DNA of 64,000 bases from JARBAK01 sp034472185 (GTDB taxonomy: Bacteria > Pseudomonadota > Alphaproteobacteria > Rickettsiales > Midichloriaceae): assembly GCA_034472185.1 (NCBI GenBank), contig JARBAK010000001.1, positions 721,722 to 785,721 on the forward strand. The letters run 5' to 3'. Made by a program: the position numbers and the translations under genes. Shown here piece by piece: positions 36,906 through 46,162 of the stretch (positions within the stretch are counted from its first letter, which is position 1; every line of letters starts with the position of its first letter). The notes under the pieces were generated by a model, which worked only from the letters and a program-made list of their open reading frames with translations, was not told the DNA's origin and ran no database searches.

Positions 36906-38393
36906 TTAGCCGCGAATCCACATATTTTCGACTATTTTTATGAAAGCATTGCCGCGTTCTTCAAAATTTTGCCATTGATCGAAAGAAGCGCAAGCTGGAG
37001 ATAAAAGCACTGTGCCTGGTATATCTCCAAATGCAACATTTTTTGCTATGGAAATTAGTGCATTTTCTAATGTATGAGTTATTTCAAATGAAACATTATA
37101 TTTTTTGAGTGTTTTAGCGAAATTTTCTGCTGCCTCTCCTATGAGATAAGCGCGCCTTACCTTATAAAAAAGGGGTGCGAGTGCTTCTATACCTTGATCT
37201 TTAGAGATGCCCCCCGCTATCCAGTATATGCCATTAAAGGAATCTAAAGCATATTTAGTTGATGCTACATTAGTCGCTTTACTGTCATTGATAAATATAA
37301 ATTTTTTATACTGCGATACTCTTTGCATCCTATGGGGTAGTCCTTGAAAAGTACTCACAGCGTTAAAGATTTGTTTTATTAGACCTTTGTCTGGATTACT
37401 GTGTATTTGTTCACTGCAACATGTTATGCATGCAGCAATGGCAGCACATAAGTTTTGAGCATTGTGCAGTCCTATAAGAGAAGGTGATACTATATCTGCG
37501 AGTTGTTGCTTTATGTATAATCCAAAGCAATTTTCAATTATCAGATTATCATCTACTATACATACTCCTCCTTGGAATATTCTATTGCACTCGACAGAAA
37601 TGGGGATAACTGTACACTGCGTTTCTTTATTATGCTGTAGCAGAAGTTTATAAAAAATTTTTTGGTTTGGACAGTTATCTACAGAGATAATAGAAGCATG
37701 ACATCTACGGTTATTCTTTACATAAGGTCTTTGTTTAGTAAATATTTGCTCTTTTGATTCCTCGTATGCTTTTAGATTTCCGTATCTGTTTAAATGATCA
37801 GGAGTGATATTTAAACATATAGATATATCGAAAAGTGCAGTACTTATTAAGTCTAATTGGAAAGAAGAAGATTCGATCACGTAAAAATGTGAGGATTTAT
37901 TGATGTGTGGAAGATTAAGTACTGGGATCCCTATATTACCTCCAACACTCACGTTCTCTCTTCCTCTTAAGTACGTTAATATATGCCCAATTAGTGCAGT
38001 TGTGGTAGACTTACCGTTTGTGCCGGTAATACCTATATATGTTGCATCTGGGCATAGGCTATGAAGCAGATCCAAATCTGAACTTATCTTTATCCCGAGC
38101 GATTCAGCTTGTCTTAATAGTTGATGTCGGGAGGGCGCTTGAAATGGGATTCCCGGACTCACCACAATAGATTTTAGATTTTTTAGATTTAAATTTTCCA
38201 GATCTAAGTTAGTACTATCAGTACACAGTATACGTGCATCTTGCTTTCGTTCGTTCAGAATTTCTAATAAACGCAGCTTATCGTCCTCTACTATAATAAC
38301 CTTATCTGCTCCTTTTTTTAAAAGAAAATCTACTGTAGCTTTTCCAGTTCTACCATACCCAAATACTATAAAATCACTATTTTTAACTAGCAC
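36906..38393 (-). CDS. murD: UDP-N-acetylmuramoylalanine--D-glutamate ligase
   Basis: MurD adds D-glutamate to UDP-MurNAc-L-Ala in the cytoplasmic phase of peptidoglycan synthesis. The 495 residues contain an N-terminal Rossmann-like domain (FIVFGYGRTGKATVDFLLKKGA), SPGIPF, the ATP loop IGITGTNGKSTTTALIGH, the carbamylated-lysine region (VIESSSFQLDLI; ICLNITPDHLNRYGNLKAYEESKEQIF), the Asn/His motif GLHNAQNLCAA and LPHRMQ with INDSKATNVAST. LLSPACASFDQWQNFEERGNAF is the characteristic C-terminus. It is slightly longer than the usual ~450. Its 3' end has a decayed copy beside rpoA. Confidence 0.96.
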   Translation of the reverse strand: MLVKNSDFIVFGYGRTGKATVDFLLKKGADKVIIVEDDKLRLLEILNERKQDARILCTDSTNLDLENLNLKNLKSIVVSPGIPFQAPSRHQLLRQAESLGIKISSDLDLLHSLCPDATYIGITGTNGKSTTTALIGHILTYLRGRENVSVGGNIGIPVLNLPHINKSSHFYVIESSSFQLDLISTALFDISICLNITPDHLNRYGNLKAYEESKEQIFTKQRPYVKNNRRCHASIISVDNCPNQKIFYKLLLQHNKETQCTVIPISVECNRIFQGGVCIVDDNLIIENCFGLYIKQQLADIVSPSLIGLHNAQNLCAAIAACITCCSEQIHSNPDKGLIKQIFNAVSTFQGLPHRMQRVSQYKKFIFINDSKATNVASTKYALDSFNGIYWIAGGISKDQGIEALAPLFYKVRRAYLIGEAAENFAKTLKKYNVSFEITHTLENALISIAKNVAFGDIPGTVLLSPACASFDQWQNFEERGNAFIKIVENMWIRG

Positions 38394-38457
38394 GAGGAAG
38401 CTCTATAATAATGCTGTTGTAGGTAGAAACACCTTCTCCTAAAATTGTTTTTGCGAA

Positions 38458-39903
38458 CTAGTACCAACCAAGGGCTTTCCACCATATTAATCCGACGCTA
38501 ACCCAGATTAATAAGTTTGATAGAGTTACGAGAAACGATTTTTTCCACCAATTTAAAGTGGTAGATTGAGTCATGCCAAAAAATATAGGCGCTACACTGA
38601 TTCCATAGTGAGTCAAACCACTTGATAACACTGCTAAATAAGCCAATCCGAGCGCTGAAGGTAATGGAGGAAGGCCTAAATTTACAAAAAGGCCTAAGAA
38701 CGTTCCATACATTACAGTTACATGAGCCGCAACACTTGCAAACATATAGTGTATGTAGAAAAAGAATATACATGCAGCAGCTACTATGAATAGCATATTG
38801 CCAGCATTAGATACCATTTCGTGTATTCTGAAGTCTAGCCACTTAGTTATCCCTACTTGAGCCAATGCATCTGCCAGCATAACTAAAATAGCAAACCATA
38901 CTAGAATATTCCATGCGCCTTTTTCTTTTAAAATGTCATCCCACGTTAAAGTTCCTGTTAAAAGTAAAAGTACTACACCCATAGCTGCTGTGGTGGTAGA
39001 GGGTATTTTTAGATAGGGTTCCATTCCCCATAACGAGAGTAAAAATCCGAACATTAATAGTACAACTACTTCTTGCGGTCTCATTTTACCCATTTTATGT
39101 AGGGCTTCTTTTGCCAGACGCGGGGCTATATTCCTCTCACTTCCGACTCCTATAAATTTTGGCTGACACAAAAACTGGAGCATTATAGGAAGAAGTATTA
39201 AAGTTAAAATCCCCGGTATAAAGGCACCTAATGCCCATGTACTCCAGTTAATATTGATTCCATATGTTGCAGCTAACTTTACAGTTATTGGATTAGCGGC
39301 CATTGCCGTGATGAACATCGTGCTTGTAATAACATTTACGTGGAAGCACAATAGACCCAAAAATTCCCTAATACGCTTTTTATATTGTTCTTTCTGCTGT
39401 TCTGGGCATTGTTCACCATATTTTTCGCTCAAAGATTCAATGATAGGCAGCAAAACCCCTCCTCCTCGTGCACTGGAACTCGGAATCGCTGGTGCTAAGA
39501 TTAATTCGGTAAGCACCAAAGCATACGATAGTCCTAAGGTACTATGACCAAATCTATGCATAAAGATATATGCTAATCTGGATCCTAAGCCTGTTTTAAT
39601 AACACCTCTTGCAATAAAAAAAGCAAATACTACAAGCCATACTATATGAGAACCAAAGCCACTAAGTGCTTTATTTAGTGGTATGAGGCCTAGAGCAGTA
39701 CTAAGCGTCATACTTAGAAGCGTTAACGCGCCCATGGGCATAATGTTGAGCATGATACCTAGTATGGTCGCAATAAACATTATCAATAAATGCCATGCTC
39801 CTGCTGTTAATCCCAAAGGATGGGGCATGAACCAAAATACCGATCCTGATAAAATCAGCAATATCAATGCAATATGTTTTTTATTTATAACTTCTAAAAG
39901 CAT
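38458..39903 (-). CDS. DASS-family (SLC13) anion symporter, probable dicarboxylate transporter
   Basis: The 481 residues form about 12 membrane segments of the divalent anion:Na+ symporter family (CitT/2-oxoglutarate-malate translocator group). Visible features are FWFMPHPLGLTAGAWHLLIMF at the N-terminus, the first SNT-like substrate loop (PSSSARGGGVLLPII), TAMAANPITVKLA, and the second half with the corresponding loop around SVAAHVTVMYGTFLG. Members carry C4-dicarboxylates or 2-oxoglutarate. In an intracellular bacterium it would import host TCA-cycle acids, which would fit with malic enzyme. Exact substrate and coupling ion are not deducible. Confidence 0.88.
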   Translation of the reverse strand: MLLEVINKKHIALILLILSGSVFWFMPHPLGLTAGAWHLLIMFIATILGIMLNIMPMGALTLLSMTLSTALGLIPLNKALSGFGSHIVWLVVFAFFIARGVIKTGLGSRLAYIFMHRFGHSTLGLSYALVLTELILAPAIPSSSARGGGVLLPIIESLSEKYGEQCPEQQKEQYKKRIREFLGLLCFHVNVITSTMFITAMAANPITVKLAATYGININWSTWALGAFIPGILTLILLPIMLQFLCQPKFIGVGSERNIAPRLAKEALHKMGKMRPQEVVVLLMFGFLLSLWGMEPYLKIPSTTTAAMGVVLLLLTGTLTWDDILKEKGAWNILVWFAILVMLADALAQVGITKWLDFRIHEMVSNAGNMLFIVAAACIFFFYIHYMFASVAAHVTVMYGTFLGLFVNLGLPPLPSALGLAYLAVLSSGLTHYGISVAPIFFGMTQSTTLNWWKKSFLVTLSNLLIWVSVGLIWWKALGWY

Positions 39904-40000
39904 ATTTTAGTATATATTTAAAAAAGCAAAAAAGGTTGCCGACTATCACACATAAAGCTATAAAATTCAAGTAGGTTGTTGTGATATTAGAGCTTTAATT

Positions 40001-40915
40001 ATGCTGAGATATAAATTCTATAAAATGCAAGGACTAGGAAATGATTTTCTAATCTTTGATTATCGAGCTCAGATAGAAGAGGTGTGCTTTTCTACTGAAG
40101 AAATTAAAAGACTCTGTAATAGGCGTTATGGCATTGGATGTGATCAGTTAATAGTCATGTATTCGCATTGTAACAGTGATTGTGCTATAAAGATCTATAA
40201 TAGCAACGGAAGCTTTGGTAGAGCCTGCGGAAATGGAGTCAGATGTGTTGCTAAAATAGTAGACAAAATGCATTCGTCTATAGCAGTACTGACTGAAAAT
40301 GGTGATGTAGAGCGTATATTAAGTACACTGATTGAGTCAGACAACAATATTAGTGTAGATATGGGGACTTACGATTTTATACCCTTTGCTATTCCGATAT
40401 CAGAGAGTTGCATAAACCATGGTTGTTATCTAAATAATGCTGGGTTATTGGAATTAGATCCACAGCTTTTCTGGGCAGATTTTTTCGAAAAATACAGTGC
40501 ATTTTTTACGTATAGCAAAATGTATTGCGTATCTGTTGGTAATCCACATCTGCTTTGTTTTGTGAAAAATACGGAGGAACTAAACTCCTCTGATATTATG
40601 ATAGATGCGCAACGATTGACGCAATCTTCGTGTTTTATGGATGGTATTAATGCTTCTTTCATAGAAGTAGTTGATGAAGAAAATATTAAAATTCGTACTT
40701 GTGAACGGGGAGTAGGAGAAACTTTGGCATGTGGTAGTGCAGCGTGTGCGGCGCATGTTGTATCTTATCATCTAGGATTTGTTAGAAAAAAAATTACAGC
40801 ATTATTTAAGGGTGGCGAACTAAGAGTTCGGGTAGATGATGGAGAATGTACAGTTGGTCATATTTTTATAAGTGGGGAAGCGCAATTAGTGTTTAGGGGG
40901 GAAATATCGATATGA
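40001..40915 (+). CDS. dapF: Diaminopimelate epimerase
   Basis: DapF interconverts LL- and meso-diaminopimelate; the meso form is the cross-linking residue of Gram-negative peptidoglycan. The 304 residues contain KMQGLGNDFLIFD, YGIGCDQLIV, NSNGSFGRACGNGVRCVAK (first catalytic Cys), VSVGNPHLLCFV, and RTCERGVGETLACGSAACAAH (second catalytic Cys). Both cysteines are in their correct contexts. Length is slightly above the usual 275. It stands alone here but completes the pathway served by asd, lysC and dapD. Confidence 0.96.
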   Translation: MLRYKFYKMQGLGNDFLIFDYRAQIEEVCFSTEEIKRLCNRRYGIGCDQLIVMYSHCNSDCAIKIYNSNGSFGRACGNGVRCVAKIVDKMHSSIAVLTENGDVERILSTLIESDNNISVDMGTYDFIPFAIPISESCINHGCYLNNAGLLELDPQLFWADFFEKYSAFFTYSKMYCVSVGNPHLLCFVKNTEELNSSDIMIDAQRLTQSSCFMDGINASFIEVVDEENIKIRTCERGVGETLACGSAACAAHVVSYHLGFVRKKITALFKGGELRVRVDDGECTVGHIFISGEAQLVFRGEISI

Positions 40916-41030
40916 ACGCGATAGCATTTAGTGTAAAACGGAGGATATACTTAAACACTGAAATTTTATATTTTACTGTTGAGAGTCCAGTCCTTGCACT
41001 AGTGGTGACTTTTTGTTAAGAGTATTTGTA

Positions 41031-41121
41031 GGATGGGTGGCCGAGTGGTTTAAGGTACCGGTCTCGAAAATCGGAGTACGCTTTAGGTGTACCGTGGGTT
41101 CGAATCCCACTCCATCCGCCA
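41031..41121 (+). tRNA. tRNA-Ser (anticodon CGA)
   Basis: The acceptor GGATGGG pairs with TCCATCC, followed by discriminator G and an encoded CCA. The D arm is GCCGAGTGG, the anticodon stem CCGGT/ATCGG surrounds CTCGAAA (anticodon CGA, reading UCG), and a long variable arm (GTACGCTTTAGGTGTAC) is typical of serine tRNA. The T arm is GTGGGTTCGAATCCCAC. Confidence 0.95.
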
Positions 41122-41381
41122 TCGCTGTTTTTCCAACATAATTGGCTTTCTTATGCCAAGCTATCGAATCTGATAGGTGTTAATTTTGATAAATGGACTA
41201 TTTAAAGCGTGGAGTTAGGGGAACTTCCGTAATTTTATAGATTATAATAATTCATCAGAAAGTAGGCTTTTATTAAAAAACGCAGAGAGGTGGAAATAAT
41301 TTGGCTACAGTTTTACGCTATCAAAGTAGCAGACAGAAATTTACCTTTTATCTTAAATTACATAGCTAATAGGCTTTTGTA

Positions 41382-42524
41382 TTAGTCTAAAGTTCTTTTA
41401 TATGCCCCAACGGCAATTGCTGAGATTACCAATATAAAGATAAGTAATGGCCATATATCTGGCCATAATTCTACGATACCAGCTCCCTTTAACATAATCC
41501 CACGGGTAATCCTAATAAAATAAGTACAGGGGAGTGCTCCTCCTATCATACGCGCCCATAGTGGCATCCCTTGGAATGGAAACATAAAACCTGAAAGTAG
41601 AACTGAGGGCAGGAGTAAGAAAATAGATATTTGCATAGCCTGCATTTGATTTCTTGAAATACTAGAGATAGTAAACCCTAGTGCAAGGTTGCAAAAAATG
41701 AAAAGTAATAGACCAAAGGCAAGAAGTATTAAACTGCCTAATATTGGAATATTAAAGAGATAGTATGCGGCTAATAATATGGCTGTTGATTGAATATAAC
41801 TTATAATAATATATGGGGAAACCTTTCCTATCATAATTTCGAAAGGGCTTACCGGCATTGACATTAAATTCTCCATTGTACCGCGTTCATGTTCGCGTGT
41901 GAGCGATAAAGCAGTTAATATCATGCCAGTCATACTTAATACTATGCCAATTAATCCTGGCACAGTATCGTAGCAACTGAATTCTTCGGGATTATACATG
42001 AGGTGTAACACAACTTCATGTGATGACTGTTTTTGTAGTTCGGGTGGAGTCAACATGCCCGCAATATCACGTTGCATAATTCGTTGCATAATCCCGTTTA
42101 ACGCTTTTAATGCGCTGCCAACAGCTACAGGGTCGGTTGCATCTGCTTCGATAAGCATTTGTGGCTTTGTACCACGCACTAAATCACGAGAAAAATTTCC
42201 TGGTATAATAACACCGAAAATTATCTTTCCCCTTTTTAGTAATGATTGTATCTCCTCTATAGAGTTTGCTTCATGGACAATAGAGAAATATTCTGAATTT
42301 TTCAGGCCTGCGATTATATTGCGAGCCAGGATACTGTGATCTTGAGAGCTTATAGCTGTGGGTAGATGCTTAGGATTAATATCAATGGCGAATCCAAATA
42401 ACAAAAGCTGTGCAATGGGAAATGCAGCGATCATCATGAGTGTGATTTTATCACGCCATAATTCTAGGGCTTCTTTTTTTAATATAGCCCAGATACGTCT
42501 AATCGAAATTATTGTTGCAATCAT
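41382..42524 (-). CDS. ABC-2 type export permease
   Basis: The 380 residues have one N-terminal helix, a large periplasmic domain and five C-terminal helices, the plan of YhhJ/YbhR-type ABC-2 permeases. The signature region LTREHERGTMENLMSMPVSPFEIMIGKVSPYI, ending in FPFQGMPLWARMIGGALPCTYFIRITRGIMLKG, is characteristic. It starts two bases after the ATPase gene at 42527 and is the last gene of a fusion protein-ATPase-permease operon. Homologous systems usually have two permeases (YbhS and YbhR); only one is here, so it would act as a homodimer. Homologues export drugs or hydrophobic compounds; the substrate is unknown. Confidence 0.92.
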   Translation of the reverse strand: MIATIISIRRIWAILKKEALELWRDKITLMMIAAFPIAQLLLFGFAIDINPKHLPTAISSQDHSILARNIIAGLKNSEYFSIVHEANSIEEIQSLLKRGKIIFGVIIPGNFSRDLVRGTKPQMLIEADATDPVAVGSALKALNGIMQRIMQRDIAGMLTPPELQKQSSHEVVLHLMYNPEEFSCYDTVPGLIGIVLSMTGMILTALSLTREHERGTMENLMSMPVSPFEIMIGKVSPYIIISYIQSTAILLAAYYLFNIPILGSLILLAFGLLLFIFCNLALGFTISSISRNQMQAMQISIFLLLPSVLLSGFMFPFQGMPLWARMIGGALPCTYFIRITRGIMLKGAGIVELWPDIWPLLIFILVISAIAVGAYKRTLD

Positions 42525-42526
42525 GT

Positions 42527-43450
42527 TTATTTACCTGATTGTGCCTGCGTGATGTAGTAAATAAATGCATCTTCCATTGATGTATTCCCTAGTCGCCAAT
42601 TATAGACGGAAGTATTAGAATAGGATTCTACTATCTTTTTCAAAGCGATTGCATCCGTACTGCTGATATGTAAAGAATTACCAAATTGGGCCATGCTGCT
42701 AATGATGGGGTTAAACTCTAATTTTAACTGTAGTGGCATTAAATTTTCACCCTCTACTATCCATGTTGTAAGTTTTGCATTGCTAATAACCTCTTCAACT
42801 GTACCTTGGGTCATAATTTTGCTGTATGCTATATAAATAATTGCATGGCAACGCTCTGCTTCATCCATATAATGTGTACTAACTAATATGGTTAATCCAT
42901 TAGCTGCTAATTTGTGTATTTTATCCCAAAATTCACGACGTGCCTTGGGGTCTACTCCTGCAGTGGGTTCATCTAATAGTAATAATTTAGGTTCATGTAG
43001 AATGCATGACGCTAAAGCTAGGCGTTGTTTCCACCCTCCAGAGAGAGTGCCTGCCAGCTGATGTTGTCGTTCTGCTAGGCCAAGTTCTTCAATGGCGCTG
43101 TCTACTCTTTGTTTAAAACGATCGAGCCTATACATACTCGCTACGAATTCAATATTTTCTCTAATGCTAAGATTTTCCCAGTAGCTAAATTTTTGAGTCA
43201 TGTACCCAACTTGCGGACGAATTAATTCTGACTGAGTGCGCACATTCAATCCAAGACAAGTTCCTTCTCCTGCGTCAGCGGTGAGTAACCCACATATTAA
43301 ACGTATAGTAGTAGTTTTTCCGCTGCCATTAGGCCCGAGGAATCCATAGATTTTACCTTGTGGCACCTGAATGGTGATATTATCTACTGCTTTTTTATTA
43401 CCAAATGATTTAGTTAAGTGGTGTACGGAAATTGCATATGTATTGTGCAT
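42527..43450 (-). CDS. ABC transporter ATP-binding protein of the ABC-2 exporter
   Basis: The 307 residues contain Walker A (GPNGSGKTTTIRL), Q-loop MTQKFSYWENLSIREN, ABC signature (LSGGWKQRLALA), Walker B (LLLLDEPTAGVDP) and H-loop (STHYMDEAERC). A C-terminal extension of about 80 residues is typical of CcmA/YbhF-type subunits. Homologue YbhF has two ATPase domains in one chain; this one has one. It lies six bases after the lipoprotein fusion gene and two before the permease, a tight three-gene unit on the minus strand. Confidence 0.93.
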   Translation of the reverse strand: MHNTYAISVHHLTKSFGNKKAVDNITIQVPQGKIYGFLGPNGSGKTTTIRLICGLLTADAGEGTCLGLNVRTQSELIRPQVGYMTQKFSYWENLSIRENIEFVASMYRLDRFKQRVDSAIEELGLAERQHQLAGTLSGGWKQRLALASCILHEPKLLLLDEPTAGVDPKARREFWDKIHKLAANGLTILVSTHYMDEAERCHAIIYIAYSKIMTQGTVEEVISNAKLTTWIVEGENLMPLQLKLEFNPIISSMAQFGNSLHISSTDAIALKKIVESYSNTSVYNWRLGNTSMEDAFIYYITQAQSGK

Positions 43451-43456
43451 AATGGT

Positions 43457-44413
43457 TCATTGTATAATTTTTATACTGATGCTAACCGGTAAGCCTGGGT
43501 GGAGCGATTTATTTACCGTATCTGGAAGGGCTTCTACCATATAGACAAGGGCGGTATGGGCATTAGTACTATAAATCATGGGTGGCGTATATTCTGCTTG
43601 TGAAGATATAAAACTAATTTTTGCAGGTATAGGCTGTCCATTATCTTTATAAGTAATGGTTGCTTTATTACCCCGTTTGATTTGCGGTAATCGATTTTGA
43701 TCAACAAAAAAACGGACTTTAACATTTGATGGTGGCAATAAACTTACAACCGGTCTGCCTGCGGGGATAAATTCATCTTTACGGAAAAATGTATTTTCGA
43801 TATAAGCATCAGCAGGGGCTTTAGGAGAGGCGTCTTCTAATTGTTTCATAGCTCGTATTAATTGTTGTTTAGAAGCATTTAATTCTGCTCGTGCCACTTC
43901 GATTTCATCCTCTCTTGCACCGAGTTTTGCTAAAGTTAACTGCGCTTCGATTTCTTCTGTCTTAGCTTTAGCAACCTTGTAAGTAGTTTCTTTATCATCA
44001 TATACAGAACGGCTAATCAATCCCTTATTTACTAAACCCCTAGCTCTTTCATAATCCTGTGTAGCGTCTTTTAAAGTCGCTCTAGAGGCCTCTAACTGCT
44101 TAAGAATAACATCGATTTTTTCAGGTCGCTGCCCTTTAAGTAAATCATTGAGATGTGCTTGTGCTTGCGTAATTTCACTTTCTGCTGAAGCAACGTTTGC
44201 CTTTAGCTCTGTATCATCTAATGCGAATAATGGATCTCCTTTTCTAATTTGCTGTCCACGCTGTACGGATAATTCGTTTAAAATGCCCGAGGTAGTTGGG
44301 GCTATATAAAGGTATTCACCCTCTATATAACCAGGCAGTACATATTCACTTTCTGTTTGGCATGCAATCAAAGCTAGAGTGGTTACTGTAGTAATAAGTG
44401 TTAAGTATTTCAT
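43457..44413 (-). CDS. HlyD-family periplasmic adaptor, predicted lipoprotein
   Basis: The 318 residues start with a signal ending LALIAC, a lipobox with Cys at about residue 18, so the adaptor is probably lipid-anchored. Then comes the biotinyl-lipoyl hairpin typical of membrane fusion proteins (GYIEGEYLYIAPTTSGIL; VQRGQQIRKGDPLFALDD), a long alpha-helical hairpin (about residues 70-190) and beta-barrel domain (NVKVRFFVDQNRLPQI). Such proteins link an inner-membrane ABC exporter to an outer-membrane channel. It is first in an operon with the ATPase and permease. This resembles the YbhG-F-S-R/YhiI group. Confidence 0.92.
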   Translation of the reverse strand: MKYLTLITTVTTLALIACQTESEYVLPGYIEGEYLYIAPTTSGILNELSVQRGQQIRKGDPLFALDDTELKANVASAESEITQAQAHLNDLLKGQRPEKIDVILKQLEASRATLKDATQDYERARGLVNKGLISRSVYDDKETTYKVAKAKTEEIEAQLTLAKLGAREDEIEVARAELNASKQQLIRAMKQLEDASPKAPADAYIENTFFRKDEFIPAGRPVVSLLPPSNVKVRFFVDQNRLPQIKRGNKATITYKDNGQPIPAKISFISSQAEYTPPMIYSTNAHTALVYMVEALPDTVNKSLHPGLPVSISIKIIQ

Positions 44414-44662
44414 AATAATTTCACCGCAACGATGCGAAACTAGATTTATAGTATTCTAAATTCTCTTCCTCTAAAGAGAGCCCCCTTGCATGCTAGCACG
44501 GTCTAGACAAATATTGCTACTATTTTATGATCAGTTGTATAGGTGGACATAATGTATCCTATTGCTGTATTCAGAGTTTTATGTGAAGCGCTAAATTAAC
44601 ACTTCACACTTAATTTTAGGAGCGCTATACTATCGTAGACGTATGCATGGAGTTGATTGATT

Positions 44663-46027
44663 ATGGATTCTGTAAAAGTAGGTGCTGAGCTTGCATCTCA
44701 GGCATTGTTAGATTTCGGATGTGATGGTGCGAAAACCAAGGAAAACTTGATATTTGCTGATATTTTGGCTCAAAAAATTGATAAGAGCGAGATGCAAGAA
44801 AATTTCACAACTATAACAAATCAAAATGAAGAAGATTTAGGAACTGCACAGAAAGTTAGTCAGCTATGTTTTTTTGATGAAGCTCAAACAAGGGAAATTG
44901 GACCTATTTCCGATAGAACTCGTTATGATTTTGATGCGACATTAGGGGTATTAGTGCAGCACAAAAAAGTATATAGTGATGCTGCTAGAAAAACAGATAT
45001 AGAAGTAGCTTCCTTTACTTCAAACCTTAATACTATAAAGGATAAGAGTTGCTATAATGATGAAAAATCGTATGCGTCTTTGTTTGAACTTCTGAGAGGT
45101 GGACAACATATAGGGTCTTCAGAGCAACTGTATGCCATTCTACCTGTATATCAAATGTCACAACACTATATGTGTGTGAATGCCGATCAAGTTGTATATA
45201 GTAGAATAGAACAAAATTTAGGTGGCATAGAGCCCCTTGCTATGATGTATCCTCATATAAGAGAGAGTTTGCAAAGTGATGCGAGTTGTGCTTATCTAGT
45301 CAGTAAAATTCATTTTCTCAATGAGTATAATAGTCCTCATGCCGTTGGAATTATTGAAGGTGTTGATGAGTTACAAACTGATGCGGTTGTGGATTGCTGT
45401 CAAATGCGTTGCTATAATGTAACACCAAACCAAGTTATGTATGCCGATATTGGATGTACATGGGGCGGTTTGCATGTGCAGGGGAAGGGCGAACTTCCGG
45501 TTGGCGATTTCTGGGGCAGGGGTATTGTTAGTCAAATTAAATGTAAATTTGCTAAATATGTTGCCGTAAGTGAGTCAGACAGAGTGATATGTCTTCAACT
45601 AGAGCCGGATGGTATATTTGGTAAAGTAAATGTGAAGTATAGTGTAGATGAGTGTAAAAAGATCTGCGAGGTAGTGTTAAGTACGGAAAAGTTTTCTACT
45701 GCTTATATTTTGAATCAAGGACGAGCAGAGCTAGTTAAAGCATTACGTGAAGCTCTTTATCCAGCGTCGTTAATAGACGTTAAGCTAGAGGGTGATATTC
45801 GGATAGGAGTGGAAGTTATAGAACATGCGAATAATGAGCGGACCTTTAATGATGATGGAAGGCTGGCTGAAGACCGAAGTGAGCATGGGCGACACAGAGA
45901 CCATGATAGGCATAAGGGTTTGGAGAGAATAGCAAGTGATGTGATGGAGAGGGATGGTGCTTCTGATATTGATGAATTAGTATTACATGTCTGTTATATC
46001 AATTCGTTGTTGAATGTTAGTATTTAA
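44663..46027 (+). CDS. Hypothetical protein, 454 residues
   Basis: I do not recognise this protein. It starts at ATG 44663 (a TTG two codons upstream is possible) and has no signal peptide or membrane segment, so it is probably cytosolic or a secretion substrate. It is Cys-containing throughout, with clustered cysteines (VVDCCQMRCYNV). A hydrophilic His/Arg/Asp-rich stretch near the C-terminus (about residues 410-430, SEHGRHRDHDRHKG) precedes a short hydrophobic tail (LVLHVCYINSLLNV). It stands alone between the ABC-2 operon and an MsbA-like gene. No secretion signal can be assigned. Confidence 0.6.
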   Translation: MDSVKVGAELASQALLDFGCDGAKTKENLIFADILAQKIDKSEMQENFTTITNQNEEDLGTAQKVSQLCFFDEAQTREIGPISDRTRYDFDATLGVLVQHKKVYSDAARKTDIEVASFTSNLNTIKDKSCYNDEKSYASLFELLRGGQHIGSSEQLYAILPVYQMSQHYMCVNADQVVYSRIEQNLGGIEPLAMMYPHIRESLQSDASCAYLVSKIHFLNEYNSPHAVGIIEGVDELQTDAVVDCCQMRCYNVTPNQVMYADIGCTWGGLHVQGKGELPVGDFWGRGIVSQIKCKFAKYVAVSESDRVICLQLEPDGIFGKVNVKYSVDECKKICEVVLSTEKFSTAYILNQGRAELVKALREALYPASLIDVKLEGDIRIGVEVIEHANNERTFNDDGRLAEDRSEHGRHRDHDRHKGLERIASDVMERDGASDIDELVLHVCYINSLLNVSI

Positions 46028-46162
46028 ACTTTGCTTTTTCATACTGCTGCGCACGTTTTATAGTGTTGTGGTTGAGCTTAGGTTTTATGGTTCTTCTCAA
46101 TGGTGTATTTTCTCGGTATGGTTAATGTGCTTTTTAATATATAAAATTTCTTAGTGGCGACT

